A stretch of 64,000 nt of DNA. Source: an uncultured bacterium (GTDB lineage Bacteria; Patescibacteriota; Gracilibacteria; Absconditabacterales; Absconditicoccaceae). The notes below the pieces were generated by a model. It was not told where the DNA came from. It saw nothing but the letters and a program-made list of their open reading frames with translations, and did not search any database. The stretch covers positions 62,001 to 126,000 of the forward strand of contig CAMVNA010000002.1 in the NCBI GenBank assembly GCA_947168725.1, given 5' to 3'. Made by a program: the position numbers and the translations under genes. Shown in pieces: positions 15,329 to 26,049 of the stretch; positions within the stretch are counted from its first letter, which is position 1; each line of letters starts with the position of its first letter.

Positions 15329-16009
15329 CTAATAAAAAATTAAGCTAAACAACATAAAAAACAATCTATATATAGCATCACTCACAATTGAGATATAATT
15401 TCAAATTAACGGAGAACCTGAAACAATTAATATAATCAATATAGCAGAAATTCGCATAACATTTTTTTCCATTCGTTGTGCTCATTTTTTCCAAAAAACT
15501 TTTATCAAACGATATCAATCCAACGGAGGAAGTGGAATCATATTAAAGACAGCTAAACAAATATTCAACATAATAAACATTTGTCGAAACAATATAACAA
15601 AATCACTCACCAATAATACATCTTGGACTCAAATTCAAATAATTTTCGCATATACCATCATTATCAACATTCAAAAGAACGCTAACACCAAATTCATAGC
15701 AGGTCATGCAAAAGCTGTTAATGTTTCATCCCTGATAGGATTTTTATAATATATTGGATTAATTTGAACAGGTTTTCACCATCAAAATCAAATCAAGAAA
15801 ACAGAGATAAATCAGACTAAATCGACATGTTTCAATGGATTCGGAGTAAGCCTTCATTGCAAAACAGGAGTTGGATCTCAAAGTTTATAAGAAGTCCGCG
15901 CATGAGCATACTCATGCAGTCAAATTGATATCAACAAAATTATAAGCAAAAAAACATAATATATTATCTGATCTAAACCAATCGCATCAAACATACCAAA
16001 TAAATTCAT
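15329..16009 (-). CDS. Site-2 protease family (M50) membrane metallopeptidase
   Basis: Protein of 226 aa with about five or six membrane segments. The zinc site HEYAH is at residues 32-36 inside the first membrane helix region, and the second conserved motif NMIPLPPLDG is at residues 156-165, the NxxPxPxLDG motif of M50 peptidases. Families of this size lack PDZ domains and cleave membrane-embedded substrates; the substrate here is unknown. The gene follows the peptide-binding protein gene after 18 bases on the same strand, so the two are probably co-transcribed with secG. Stop is TAG. Confidence 0.92.
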
Positions 16010-16027
16010 CAAATAAATACTTCAGTT

Positions 16028-18196
16028 TTACTTACTCAACAAATTTGCATAATCAAACGTATAATAAGGAACTTTATATCATGTTTCCTTTTTCTCCTTA
16101 TCTAAAAAATCTAAATCAACATCCACTGTACTTAAATCAACCTCATTATTTGGAAACAAATTAGACACCAAAAACGTTTCAAAATTTTCACTATTGAATG
16201 CATTCTTGCTATTTAAACGTACTGAATGAACTATCGAATAATGAGAATAAATATCATATCTCCACTTATAAGCATACACCTCTTTTTTATTACCATCCTC
16301 ATCATCTGAAAATATCATATCTTTTATCTCTTCCTGTAACTGGATAGGTTCATAAGTGTTTCATATAAATATCACTGGCATATCCTGCGCCAATAAAATA
16401 TTTATTTGAGATCTAACATTTTCATCACGAGTTTTGTAAAATTGATTAATCAAAGAGTTCAATATAGGATTTCTATACCTTGAAGGATTTAGAAGAGGAT
16501 CCTCCGTTCAGAACAATGGTAACACGTCCTTTCTACTTCACAAATCAATCGTTCAAACATAAATATCATATGTTCACATAAGAAGTTTTCATTCTAATTC
16601 TTCTGCATTATAAACCGGTTCAAATACAAAATTTTCCAAAATTCAAGCATTTTGAAATATGTTTCTCATCTGCTGTATAGCAAAAGCTGACGGCAAATCA
16701 TTATAATATAATACATTCAATTTCCATTGATTGTCTTCAGACTTACTTGCTGATAATTTTTCAAAAACATAAATATCGATACTAGCAATTGTATACGTTT
16801 TATTTTTTATAAATCATGATATAGTAAAATTATTTACTCACACCTTCAAATTTTTTCAACTAATTAATTTATAAACAATTCTTTTATCACTAGTTTTATA
16901 ATTCTTAGGACCCCACGTAGATCAATCACTTGATGCTTTAACTTTGATATTAGAAAATTCATTACTAAATTTTATTTCCAAATCTTTGTCACCTTCAGGT
17001 TTTTCCAAGAAGAAAACAAATTTTCTATCCACTCCGTTAATCGACATACTTGAAGGCAATTCCTGCGCTCAAGAATCTTTCAAATCATTTGCATTGACAG
17101 CTTCATCATCTGACAAACTCATACGATTTATCATCTCCGCAACATTCTCACCCGCCGAAACATAATAATTTAGAAATTCTCAATCATACTCTTTCAAATA
17201 CTGTTCATAACCTCATGTAAAAAAGTTATGATAAATTAATCATCATAAAGATCTCCTTAACCTTATATTCGCTTTTCATGAATCAGTATTAAAAAATACT
17301 CACAACAATTTAGAAGTCAAAACATTCTGACCTGTAAATCATTCTAATCAATTAATCGAAGTATACGCATCCACCATTGCCTTTTCATTTTTTCACTTCA
17401 AAAAATTTTCGAATTCTTCAAAACTTTCATAATTTTTAACTTGATAGTAGGCAAAATTTGTATCAGTACACTCATTTAGATCAAATATCAAACTATTTAC
17501 ATCTTTTGTCTGAGGCATTATTTTTGCACATCAATTAGTTACAGGGGAAACTGAAAAATAATTTTTATATTCCTCTAAATTCATGGAATCAACAACATGT
17601 TTAGGCAAAATTGCATTAGTAAAGAAATTTACATTATCAGAATTTTTTGTAGGAAATGTAACTTTTACTTTATCATCTTCTAAAGCAACAGAAACAGAAT
17701 TTCGTGCATTCAACGATTGAATTTCCCAACGATTTTTACGAACAATTTCATCATACGTAAAGAATATATCTTGAATAGTTACCGGTGTTCAATCTGACCG
17801 ATTCGCACTTTCATCTGCAAGCCTCAAAACATAATTCTGATTATCTTCTGTATAAACTTTACAAAGATCCTGTGCATATGCTATATCTTCACCATCATAA
17901 ATTCCGTTTTCTCACTGATCATTATCTCAATCTTTGTACAAATTTAGACAAGACCTAAAAAGAAATTTCTGATAAAAGACACTCTGATCATCACTTTTCA
18001 AATAAGGCAAATATGATACTTCATTAAAAATTCATTCAACAAAAGTTCATCCCTTTTTATCTTCCTGAGATCAAGTAGCTAATAAATAGAAATATCCGAA
18101 AATGAAACCAATTATTATCCAAGCAAGAAGTACAACCCATAAAAGATATTTTCAAACTCTTTTCCATACACTTACTTCGTATGGTGTATACCACAT
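16028..18196 (-). CDS. Membrane-anchored extracellular solute-binding protein, family 5 (peptide/nickel type)
   Basis: Protein of 722 aa. A single membrane segment at about residues 20-42 follows a short cytoplasmic start (MWYTPYEVSVWKRVGKY), so it is anchored by a helix rather than by lipid. The body resembles SBP_bac_5 proteins: a segment of DGTPVTIQDIFFTYDEIVRKN type near residue 135, which is the usual family signature for the binding lobe, and FKxPxR-like C-terminal parts (LNPSRYRNPILNSLINQFY) with QINILLAQDMPVIFI. Such proteins capture oligopeptides for ABC import. No permease or ATPase gene is adjacent, so the transporter partner is elsewhere or absent. It lies between secG and the M50 protease gene on the same strand. 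Confidence 0.8.
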
Positions 18197-18217
18197 ATTA
18201 ATTTTCAAAATATAAAA

Positions 18218-18445
18218 CTAACCAACAAATGGCATAAACGCACAAACACAAACAAACAAAATTCACAAAATCATCGCAACTAATTTCAATTTTCATTCAA
18301 TAGATTTTTTACTTCCATATTCATTTCATCATGCTGAGAATCCACCTATTCAAAGTCAGATTCATCATTTTGGAGACATCATTAAAACACATGCCATAAA
18401 GACACATCAAAGTATTACCAAGATAATAATAAGAGCTGTTTTCAT
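18218..18445 (-). CDS. secG: Preprotein translocase subunit SecG
   Basis: Protein of 75 aa with two membrane helices separated by the glycine-rich loop SPKGGIGLGIGGFSAGG, the hallmark of SecG. Of 13 glycines 9 are encoded by TGA and 4 by GGA or GGT, which shows the recoding clearly; with a standard code the gene would be unreadable. SecG assists SecYE channel function at the cytoplasmic membrane. It is the first gene of the minus-strand group secG, binding protein, M50 protease, with 21 bases to the next start. Confidence 0.88.
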
Positions 18446-18615
18446 TATTCAACAACACTAAAATGATAAAAAATTGTCTGCAAATGATTATATATATTGA
18501 ATATAAAAATTCAAGCAAAAGAAAAGTAATCAATAATTACCAAAGTTTCACTAGAAATTAAAAATCAAAAAAATAAACTACGTTCAGATTTTTTTATTTT
18601 CCCTAATATAATATC

Positions 18616-19371
18616 ATGTGAAGACGACATAGTATCGCTGCTCGTAAAGCAAGTGGAGATGCCGCTAAATCAAGAATCTACTCAATCATCTGAAAGAAGA
18701 TTCAAATGGCAGCAAAAAACTGAGCAGATCCCAAAATGAATCCTGCACTTGAAATGGTTTTAGAAAAAGCAAGATACAATTGATTACCAAGAGATGTTAT
18801 AGATAGAGCTATTTTGAAAGGATCAGGACAACTAGAATGAGAAGATATGAAAGAAGTGATTTATGAATGATATTGACCAAATGGTTCTGCATTTCTTATC
18901 AAAACTATTACATCAAATACAAATAGAACCAGCTCTGACATCAAAACTATTTTAACCAAATGAGGTGGAGCTATGGCTGAAATGGGGGCTGTTGCTTGGC
19001 AATTTCAGGAAAAGTGATTAATCGTAATCGATTGATTATCAGAAAAGTATGAAGATAAATGAAGACAAATGGAAAAAGTTAATCCATTCAATGATGAAGA
19101 AGTTGAAATGGCCATGATGGATTTAGCAATTACTGATGTAAGCGTAGAAGATTGAGTAGCCGAGGTATATACTACAAAAACTGATTTCCTTACTGTAAGA
19201 AAACAAATTGAGGATCTCTGATACCATATCACAGAAGCAGATTTGCATTATTTCGCAGACAATACAATAACCTTAGAGGGACATGATTTGGAAGTTTTCA
19301 ATAACCTATTAGACAAATTAAACGATAATGATGATGTAGATCACGTTTATCATAATGTAAATTTAGATTAA
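18616..19371 (+). CDS. yebC: YebC/PmpR family protein
   Basis: Protein of 251 aa, the normal length. It starts MGRRHSIAARKASGDAAKSR, where the usual family start is xGHSKWxxIKxxKxxxDAxRxK, and has the central KGGGAMAEMGAVAW motif with recoded glycines. Members are known as transcription regulators and, more recently, as ribosome-associated factors that ease polyproline stalling; which applies here is not visible. TATAAT-like DNA lies only a few bases before the ATG, so the mRNA may have little or no leader. The pflA-type gene follows after 4 bases. Confidence 0.93.
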
Positions 19372-19375
19372 AAAA

Positions 19376-20101
19376 ATGTTAAATTACCATTCATACGAAT
19401 CATTTTCAACTCAAGATGGACCATGAATCAGAATAGTATTTTTTCTACAATGATGTCCATTTCGTTGTCTATATTGTCAAAATCCAGATACGATTTCTAC
19501 AGACAAAAACAAACAAATCTCTAAAGAAAAAATATTAAAACTTGTCTATAAAGAAAAAGAATATTTTTGAAAAGATTGATGAGTTACATTTTCATGATGA
19601 GAATGCCTCTTACAAATTAAAGAACTAATTCCAACATTAAAATTATTAAAAGAAAACTGAATCAATACATGCCTAGATACAAACGGATTTTTGTTAAATG
19701 ATGATGTAAAAGAAGCCCTAAAATACACAGACCATGTTCTTCCTGACATTAAAGGAATGACTCCCGAATTACACAAAAAAATAACATGAACATCAAACTT
19801 AACACCACTTGATTTCATTCGTTATATAGACGAACAATGAATGAATTATCGGATAAGATACGTAGTAGTACCCTGACTGACTGATAATGAAATAGACATC
19901 AAAAATTTGTGAAAATTCATACAATCACTAAAAAATTTCCAGAAAATAAATCTACTCCCATATCATACAATGGCAATAGAAAAACGAAAAAAACTTTGAC
20001 GGGAATATCCATTAGAATGAACACCTGCAGCAATAAACGACGACATCCAAAAAGTAAAAGAAACTCTAAAAAATTACATTGATGAAAAATCAATACAATA
20101 A
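19376..20101 (+). CDS. pflA: Radical SAM glycyl-radical-enzyme activase, pyruvate formate-lyase type
   Basis: Protein of 241 aa. The N-terminus ESFSTQDGPGIRIVFFLQGC leads into the radical SAM cluster motif with Cys27, Cys31 and Cys34 (CxxxCxxC), followed by the QNPDT segment typical of PflA, and GGVTFSGGE near residue 70 with recoded glycines. PflA uses SAM and a 4Fe-4S cluster to place a glycyl radical on pyruvate formate-lyase. No pfl gene is in the window, so the partner must be elsewhere; activation of another glycyl radical enzyme is possible. It directly follows yebC and is followed by a hairpin terminator. Confidence 0.9.
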
Positions 20102-20173
20102 TAATATACCAATTCCCAGCTTATTTTTCATAAAAAAGAGTTGATTTTTTGAACAAATTAATTATACATAAAA

Positions 20174-20283
20174 TGTCACGTAAAATTCTTTAAAAAAAGA
20201 ATAGGTTTAGACACCTATTTTTAAATAAGCATAAATTAGCACCACTAATTAGTGAATACACTAATACAGAATATTACGTGATA
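20174..20283. repeat. 110-base foldback element: MITE-like repeat or structured RNA
   Basis: Outer arms TCACGTAAAATTCT (20176-20189) and the complement of AGAATATTACGTGA (20268-20281) match at 13 of 14 positions. Between them are two hairpins: AATAGGT/ACCTATT (20200-20219) and ATTAGTG-AATA-CACTAAT (20248-20265). As RNA this gives a three-way junction closed by a long stem. As DNA it looks like a small terminal-inverted-repeat element. It lies between pflA and an orphan small gene. No second copy was noticed in the window. Confidence 0.45.
20200..20222 (+). terminator. Possible pflA terminator hairpin
   Basis: A seven-base stem AATAGGT/ACCTATT with loop TTAGAC followed by a short T run, 98 bases after the pflA stop. 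It is also part of the larger foldback element, so its role is ambiguous. Confidence 0.4.
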
Positions 20284-20331
20284 TAAAATTAAAAAATCAT
20301 AAACAAAAAATCATAAAAAATTTATAACAAA

Positions 20332-20634
20332 ATGAAAAAAATTAAAAAATTTCTAAAAGATTTGCTTTCAGTGATGGCAATCTCTATGACCATTTTCTTT
20401 ATTATTATTTCCAATCCTCGGCAAACAATCAGCGTTACCGATGAAGAATCAGCTACTCAATTTGTTGACCTTAGCAGTAGAGAAGTTCAAGTTAACTTCA
20501 GGTGTAACTCTGATAAACAATTTGCAAATTATTTATCAAAATTCATGCAAACTAATAAAGACTTAGGTATTGAGAAAATTGACTCATCAATTGAAAACAA
20601 CGAATTCGATGTAACTTTCAGAGTAGAAAAATAA
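20332..20634 (+). CDS. Orphan small membrane-anchored protein, free of UGA codons
   Basis: Protein of 100 aa of no recognised family. A basic start (MKKIKKFLKD) is followed by one membrane segment or signal sequence, about residues 12-27 (LSVMAISMTIFFIIIS), then about 70 soluble residues ending in an alternating pattern that could be a small alpha/beta fold. It contains no TGA codon; its only glycine is GGT. It stands alone with its own terminator. It is one of four small UGA-free genes in this window, which differ from their neighbours in codon choice. Real gene is likely; the function is unknown. Confidence 0.65.
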   Translation: MKKIKKFLKDLLSVMAISMTIFFIIISNPRQTISVTDEESATQFVDLSSREVQVNFRCNSDKQFANYLSKFMQTNKDLGIEKIDSSIENNEFDVTFRVEK

Positions 20635-20663
20635 ACAAAGTAAAACCTCAAAACAACATTTCG

Positions 20664-20693
20664 AGTCGTTCTGTATTCACGGACGACTTTTTT
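20664..20693 (+). terminator. Intrinsic terminator of the orphan small gene
   Basis: AGTCGT pairs with ACGACT across a 13-base loop and is followed by six T. It begins 30 bases after the stop codon. Confidence 0.7.
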
Positions 20694-20768
20694 AAAAAGT
20701 ACATTTTTTTTTGCTTTTTGAGAATGTTTTGAATAAAATATATAAAGTTTTATTTTAATAAAAACAAA

Positions 20769-21689
20769 ATGGCTAATTTAAAAAATGTAGAAAAAATTGC
20801 ACAGGATATTAAAGACATCACTATTCAATGAGCAACAAATATTGCAAGAGAAGCATGCAAAATAATGCAACAAGAATTAAGTGCTTGAGGATTTACAAAT
20901 TCGGATGAATTATGAAAATTCTTCAATGAAACTTCGCAAATGCTTATAGATGCAAGAGAAACCGAACCATTACTTCGTAATGCTATGAAATACGCAAAAT
21001 CAAAATTAGAATGATGAGCAGATTCTAATAAAATTGCTGATGCATTTTGAGAGTATCTATGATGGATTGAAAGAGAAGAAAAAATCAGACCAGAAATATG
21101 ATCAGATTTAATTCACGATTGAGATATCGTATTTACACATTGCCATTCAAAATCAGTAATTGATATTCTAGTAAAAGCACGGAATGATTGAAAAAAAATT
21201 CATGTATATAATACCGAAACTAGGCCACTATATCAGTGAAGAAAAACATCAGAAGACCTTGTAAAAACTTGAGTTCCTGACACAATGGTTGTTGATAGTT
21301 CAGCTTCATCTATAATAGACAACACCGTTTGAAATACAATTGATGTAAAAGAAATATTTCTCTGATCTGATTGTATTAAGCCAGATTGAAGTGTAATCAA
21401 CAAAGTTTGAAGTTTTGCTATTTGATTATCTGCATGGAACTCATGAGTGCCTTTATATGTAGTTGGAAGTTTATTAAAAATCGATGTAGTTGATAAAATA
21501 TGAATAGAAACAAGAAGCGAAAAAGAACTTCGACCAGAAGCCCCAGAATGATTAGACATAGTAAATTTTGCATTTGATAGAATTCCTCACAAATGTATTA
21601 CATGAATTATAACAGAATTCGGAGTTATCAGACCAGAAAACTTAATGAGAGCCGTAGAAAAACATTACCCACGAATGCTCGAAGAATAA
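20769..21689 (+). CDS. Ribose-1,5-bisphosphate isomerase (eIF2B alpha-like family)
   Basis: Protein of 306 aa of the eIF2B alpha/R15P isomerase family. Family-typical motifs are THCHSKSV, whose Cys125 likely corresponds to the catalytic Cys of archaeal enzymes, and GSDCIKPDGSVINKVGSFAI with the conserved Asp201, followed by a typical VVGSLLKID segment. In archaea and several CPR lineages the enzyme converts ribose-1,5-bisphosphate, made from AMP by AMP phosphorylase, to ribulose-1,5-bisphosphate for RuBisCO. Neither partner gene is in the window. Methylthioribose-1-phosphate isomerase is a related alternative, but the THCHSK motif favours the R15P enzyme. Monocistronic, with an A-rich leader. 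Confidence 0.82.
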
Positions 21690-21720
21690 AAAATTTAAAC
21701 AAATTATTCATTTTATTAAA

Positions 21721-22380
21721 ATGAAGGGAAAAAAACCAATTACAAAAATCTTTTCACGAATATTATCCGTTATTTTACTAACATTAATAGTAATTATTTT
21801 TACACCAATATTCACAATATTATCTGATGAATGAACTTACAATGAAGTTTCAGCTTCTTTATACTGAGTTGAATGAGTTCTGACAAGAAATACAGAATTT
21901 TTAGTAAAGATCCAAGAAACAGCTGAAATAATCAACAACACAATTCGAAATGAAAATCTCCCTTTAATATTACAAATTTTATGTGTTATATTTATAATAC
22001 TCATTTTTTGATTAATAATTTCATCTTTAATTTTAATTATCACAACAACAATAAAACATTATAAAAATCATAAAAACAAAAATAATTTTTCTAGAGATAT
22101 GGAAAAATACAACATGAGTAAAAAAGCAATAATCAGCTATATCCGATTCCCTTGAAAAAACATACAATTTTCAGCTTATGACAACAATATTGAATATATC
22201 AGCGATGAAATACCAATAAACTCAACATCAAAGGATAATGAAAATTTTTCCGTATTGAAATGAGGGATTATAAAGATCAATTGACAATATCTCAAAAGAT
22301 GAGATTCTGTAACAGTACATATAAACTCCCAAAATCCAAAAGACTACCGAATTGATACAAGCTTTTTATGTAACAAATAA
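21721..22380 (+). CDS. Two-helix membrane protein of unknown function
   Basis: Protein of 219 aa. A basic N-terminus is followed by a membrane helix at about residues 12-32 (VILLTLIVIIFTPIFTIL), a loop of about 45 residues, and a second helix at about residues 82-108. The remaining 110 residues are soluble, lysine-rich at first, then beta-like (IQFSAYDNNIEYISDEI). I do not recognise the family. It lies 31 bases after the R15P isomerase gene and ends before a strong hairpin terminator, so the two may form one transcript. Confidence 0.75.
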
Positions 22381-22403
22381 AAATCAGATTTTTATTTGAA
22401 TTT

Positions 22404-22444
22404 AAACTTAATATCAATATCAAAGGTATTAAGTTTATTTTTAT
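22404..22444 (+). terminator. Intrinsic terminator
   Basis: A perfect ten-base stem AAACTTAATA/TATTAAGTTT around a 13-base loop, followed by a T-rich tail. It closes the R15P isomerase and membrane-protein transcript just before the next start. Confidence 0.75.
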
Positions 22445-22453
22445 TTACACAAT

Positions 22454-22951
22454 ATGCGAGACTATATCATATTGCTGCGACATAATTTTATTGATTATTT
22501 CCCAGAAAAAATTCCTCCTATATTCATTGTACTCCTTGTAGGAGTAATTATACAATTTGTAAAAATTATAATTGATTCCATCGTAGAAAAAAGAATTTGT
22601 TTAAACCACATTTTTATTTCAGGAGGGTTCCCCTCTTTTCATACATGAGTAGCTAGTAGCGTAACAGTTTTAGCATTATTAGCGGACTGAATTTGGAGCG
22701 TATCTTTTGCTATAGCTCTGACTTTTTCTATGCTTTTTGCTTATGATGCTATGAATCTAAGATATCAAACCTGAAAACATGCAGAATATCTAAACGCAAT
22801 TAGAAGAGATCTTCAAGAAAATTTCTTAATGAGCGAACAGAGAAAATCAAAACTAAAAGAAAGATTATGACATACCCCAATGGAAGTAATGTGAGGTTTC
22901 ATATTCTGAGTTGTTTTAACTTTTGTATTCTATTATATCCGGTATGTCTAA
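22454..22951 (+). CDS. Divergent PAP2 family membrane protein (DUF212)
   Basis: Protein of 165 aa with about four membrane helices. It has the family pattern: SGGFPSFHTGVASSVTVLAL, where the usual motif is GGMPSSHSA, YDAMNLRYQTGKHAEYLN, and the closing GHTPMEVMGGFIFG, where LGHTPLEVxxG is typical. Some members are annotated as phosphatidic acid phosphatase relatives; the Ser-to-Phe change in PSxHT could affect catalysis. The role is probably membrane lipid or carrier-lipid phosphate metabolism (inference). The next gene overlaps its end by 8 bases. Confidence 0.88.
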
Positions 22952-24056
22952 AGGTTTAGTAAGTCAAAGACCATTTTCTCGCAAAAAACGCAGACAATCT
23001 TTTAGAAAAACACTAAACAGGTCTGGCGTACCTATTCCTGAAATTAAAATTAGTCAAAAAATTAAAAGTATATTATCCCGATGAGTATTTTTCGTATTAA
23101 TAATTGTATGTTGAATTTTTATTTTAATAAAATCATTATTTTTTAAACCTGAACAAACAATTTCACAAATAAAGTTCTCCGAAGCTACACTAGCAACGTA
23201 CCAAGATATCGAACTATTCAATCTAATATCAAATGAAGTAAAATGAAAAAACTATTACATATTATTATCCAACAAAGATAAATTATTATCTAAAATTCAA
23301 AAAAAATTCCCTTTCGTAGGAAAAATTGATCTACAACTTGAACCTAAACAAGAAGAAACAGTCGTAGAAGATGAAACTTTAATAACATGAATTAAATTCC
23401 CTACTATAAAAAAACAAACGTTAAATGAAGAAGTTCCTCAATCATGATTTAACACAGAAGAACCCCAAATTCAAACTGAAACATCATCATGATGAATACA
23501 AATTATCCAAAACAATTTCCCTCTCAAATCATCTCGAAAAGAACCTGATAATTGATGAACCTTATGAATAGAACTGATGTACTATGATCCAGTTGTACTA
23601 GTAAAATTAAATGACAAAAAATTTGCAGTATGGAATGAAAAAACTTTTGTTGAAATGAAAGAATGAATGTTACTCTGAATTAGAGGCCCAGATGAAGAAC
23701 CTCTATTCTTAATAGAAACTCCTCAATATTTAACATGATCAAATAGTTTGGATTGATTCTTCTTTGAAATAAGTTTAGAAAAATTCATGCAAATCATCTC
23801 TCTAGCCAAAGAAGAATTCTGAAACAATATGTTACGTTTTGTATACTTAGCATGATCTACTAGATTTGCAATATTCACATCAGATGATAAAACTTTATAT
23901 TTCAACTTCCCAGAATTATCAGATATTGAAGAACAACGAAAAGCCCAGATATTCAAGTATAATACACTCAGAGAGAAATATCCAAAATTCGAAAAAATAG
24001 AAAAAATAGATCTATGAGCACTAGAAGAAAATAAAACTATTATTACAAACTACTAA
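22944..24056 (+). CDS. Single-pass membrane protein, possibly FtsQ/DivIB-like
   Basis: Protein of 370 aa. A very basic cytoplasmic start (KKRRQSFRKTLNR), one membrane helix at about residues 52-72, then an extracytoplasmic part of about 300 residues. The layout, with a segment like IKGxxYYxL..KxKLLxKIQKKFPFVGKIDLQ after the helix, resembles the POTRA region of FtsQ/DivIB cell-division proteins, which are poorly conserved. No decisive motif was seen, so FtsQ is a guess from topology. It is translationally coupled to the PAP2-like gene, and its stop overlaps the recJ stop on the opposite strand. Confidence 0.5.
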
Positions 24057-25729
24057 AAATCTATAATTTTTCAATCCTCGATAACTACACATCCATCTAC
24101 AAAATATCCACCATTGAAAGTATCCCTTTTAATTTTTCCAATTACAGAAATCTCATCAGAAATTAAATCTGACTGACTACCCTTTCATCGGAACAACAAA
24201 TGTAATAATTGATTTCATCGATGAGCATAAAGTTTCATATGCGCACTTCCATTTTTTCAAACTTTTTCTACTTTTTGAATTTGTAAATCCTCGAATAAGA
24301 ATAAAGGTTCTTCATTACATTCTCAGAATGGTTCAAATTTCTCCAAAAATTTAAAATTTCAATTCGTCCATTCTTGTGGCAAAATTTTTGTATCAACGAC
24401 CAAAACTTTTTCTAAATCAGATTCCCTTATTTTTTTCTTACAATAACTTTTCAACTTCTTACATAATTTATTTAAATTCTCTATCTTCACAGTCAATCCT
24501 CACGCTCATTGATGTCCACCAAAACGCTCTAAAATATCAGAATTCTCTTTGAGCATATCAATTACACTAAAATAATCAGGTCACCTAAGACTTGCTGAAG
24601 CCGATCACTTTTCTTTATCAGACTTAAAAACAATTGATGGTTTATTATATTTTTCTGTCAATCTTCAGGCTATAATTCAGATAACTCATTCATGAAAATC
24701 TGGACTTTCAGCAATAAGTATTGGCGACTCGACATCAATCAGCTTTTCAGCAATTTTGAATCATTCATCCTGAATTCTCCTCCTCTCCTGATTGATGGCA
24801 TCCATTTTATCCAAAAATTCTTTCTGCTCATCTCATTCATGCAAAAATACATTTAGACTATCATATGGAGACTGAATTCTTCATCACGCATTAATTCTAG
24901 GTCAAATCACAAATCAAATATGATAAGTATCTATCGGAGATTTAATATTCAAATACGACAAGAATCATTGTAGTGATTTCGGTAAGTTATCAGTATGACG
25001 ATTCATCAGATCTAATCCCCTCTTTACTATAAAACGATTTTCTCATAAAAGTGGAACCACATCGGCTACCGTTCCAATCGCAACTATAGGCAAAAAGAAA
25101 TTAAAAATCTGATTTTTTCTTTCATTTGTAAAATTACATTTAGACAACATTGCAACGATAACTTTAAAGGCTACACCTACTCACGCTAATCATTTGAATG
25201 GATAATCAGGAGAACAATTTTGATTCAAAACTGCAACCGCATCAGGTAACTCATTCAATGGTTGATGATGATCCGTTATTAATAAATCTATTCAGATTTC
25301 TTTTGCGTGTTTAGCTTCTTCTATAGAAGTTATCCCATTATCCACAGTGATAACCAATTGTACTCACCTGTTTTTCATCTCGTCTAAATGATAGTCCCTA
25401 AGCCCATATCCATCTTTCTGTCTATCAGGATACATAATGCTCACATGTGGATATTTTAGAAAATAACGGAAAAATTTATATAAACAATAGCTAGCAGTCA
25501 CTCAATCCACATCATAATCTCAAAAAATCATAATCTTTTCATTATTCTTCATGCTTTTCATAATATGATTTACAGTCTTATCCATTCCTTCAATTTTAAA
25601 TGGATCTATCCATGTATGCTGTAAAGTTGGCTCAAAAAATGCATCAACATCCGATGCAATTTGTCTGACTTCAAGCAATCTTTCAATCAGTGTTTTATCA
25701 TATGATTCATTCAACAATTTATACTTCAT
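24053..25729 (-). CDS. recJ: Single-stranded-DNA-specific exonuclease RecJ
   Basis: Protein of 558 aa, near the usual length. DHH-family motifs: GDYDVDG at residues 70-76, VDNG near 130, TDHH at 152-155, and the C-terminal DHHA1 motif GGHQGAGG near residue 450, followed by an OB-like domain. RecJ degrades 5'-ended single strands in RecF-type recombination and mismatch repair, which fits the presence of mutL and recA. ATG at 25729 was chosen; an in-frame TTG at 25744 would add five residues. The last four bases overlap the stop of the ftsQ-like gene. Confidence 0.96.
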
Positions 25730-25827
25730 ATAACATTTAATCAACTCAAAAAATCTGTTCTGAATTTACGATTATCCATTAGAAATTCAAGCATGAGTTA
25801 TATCTTTTATCTATCCGCTATAATCTA

Positions 25828-25855
25828 TTGATATTCTTATAAAAATATATATAAT
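25828..25855 (+). promoter_or_regulatory. Promoter of a short intergenic transcript
   Basis: TTGATA, a 16-base spacer and TATAAT. It stands 45 bases before a perfect terminator hairpin and about 200 bases before prfA, so it appears to drive a short RNA rather than prfA. Confidence 0.5.
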
Positions 25856-25861
25856 AACACC

Positions 25862-25930
25862 ATGCGGTTTTTCTGCAATTTTCTTATTTGCCAATATGTG
25901 ATCCCTGTTGTGATAACAGGGATCTTTTCT
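25862..25930 (+). ncRNA. Candidate short RNA ending in a perfect terminator
   Basis: The 320-base recJ-prfA spacer holds this short unit. The predicted start lies just upstream of an ATG at 25862, and the unit ends with a perfect ten-base stem GATCCCTGTT/AACAGGGATC (loop GTGAT, 25900-25924) and a T-rich tail. The bases GTTGTGATAACA (25907-25918) recur exactly in the candidate RNA after gyrA (31955-31966). A 32-codon frame beginning at 25862 runs through the hairpin, so a leaderless micro-ORF is an alternative. The rest of the spacer shows nothing. Confidence 0.35.
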
Positions 25931-26049
25931 AAAAAAATATATAAATGTACCTGATATTAGAACTTAATCTTCCCTTGAAAGCATTCCCCTTTTCAATAGA
26001 ATTAGTTTCGTAAAATTCTTGAAAAAAAATTTATATACACTGTCAAATT

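Noticed and set aside
25335..25343. TTATCCACA, a DnaA-box match
   Set aside because: A single copy inside recJ coding sequence, far from dnaA and without further boxes, so not an origin.
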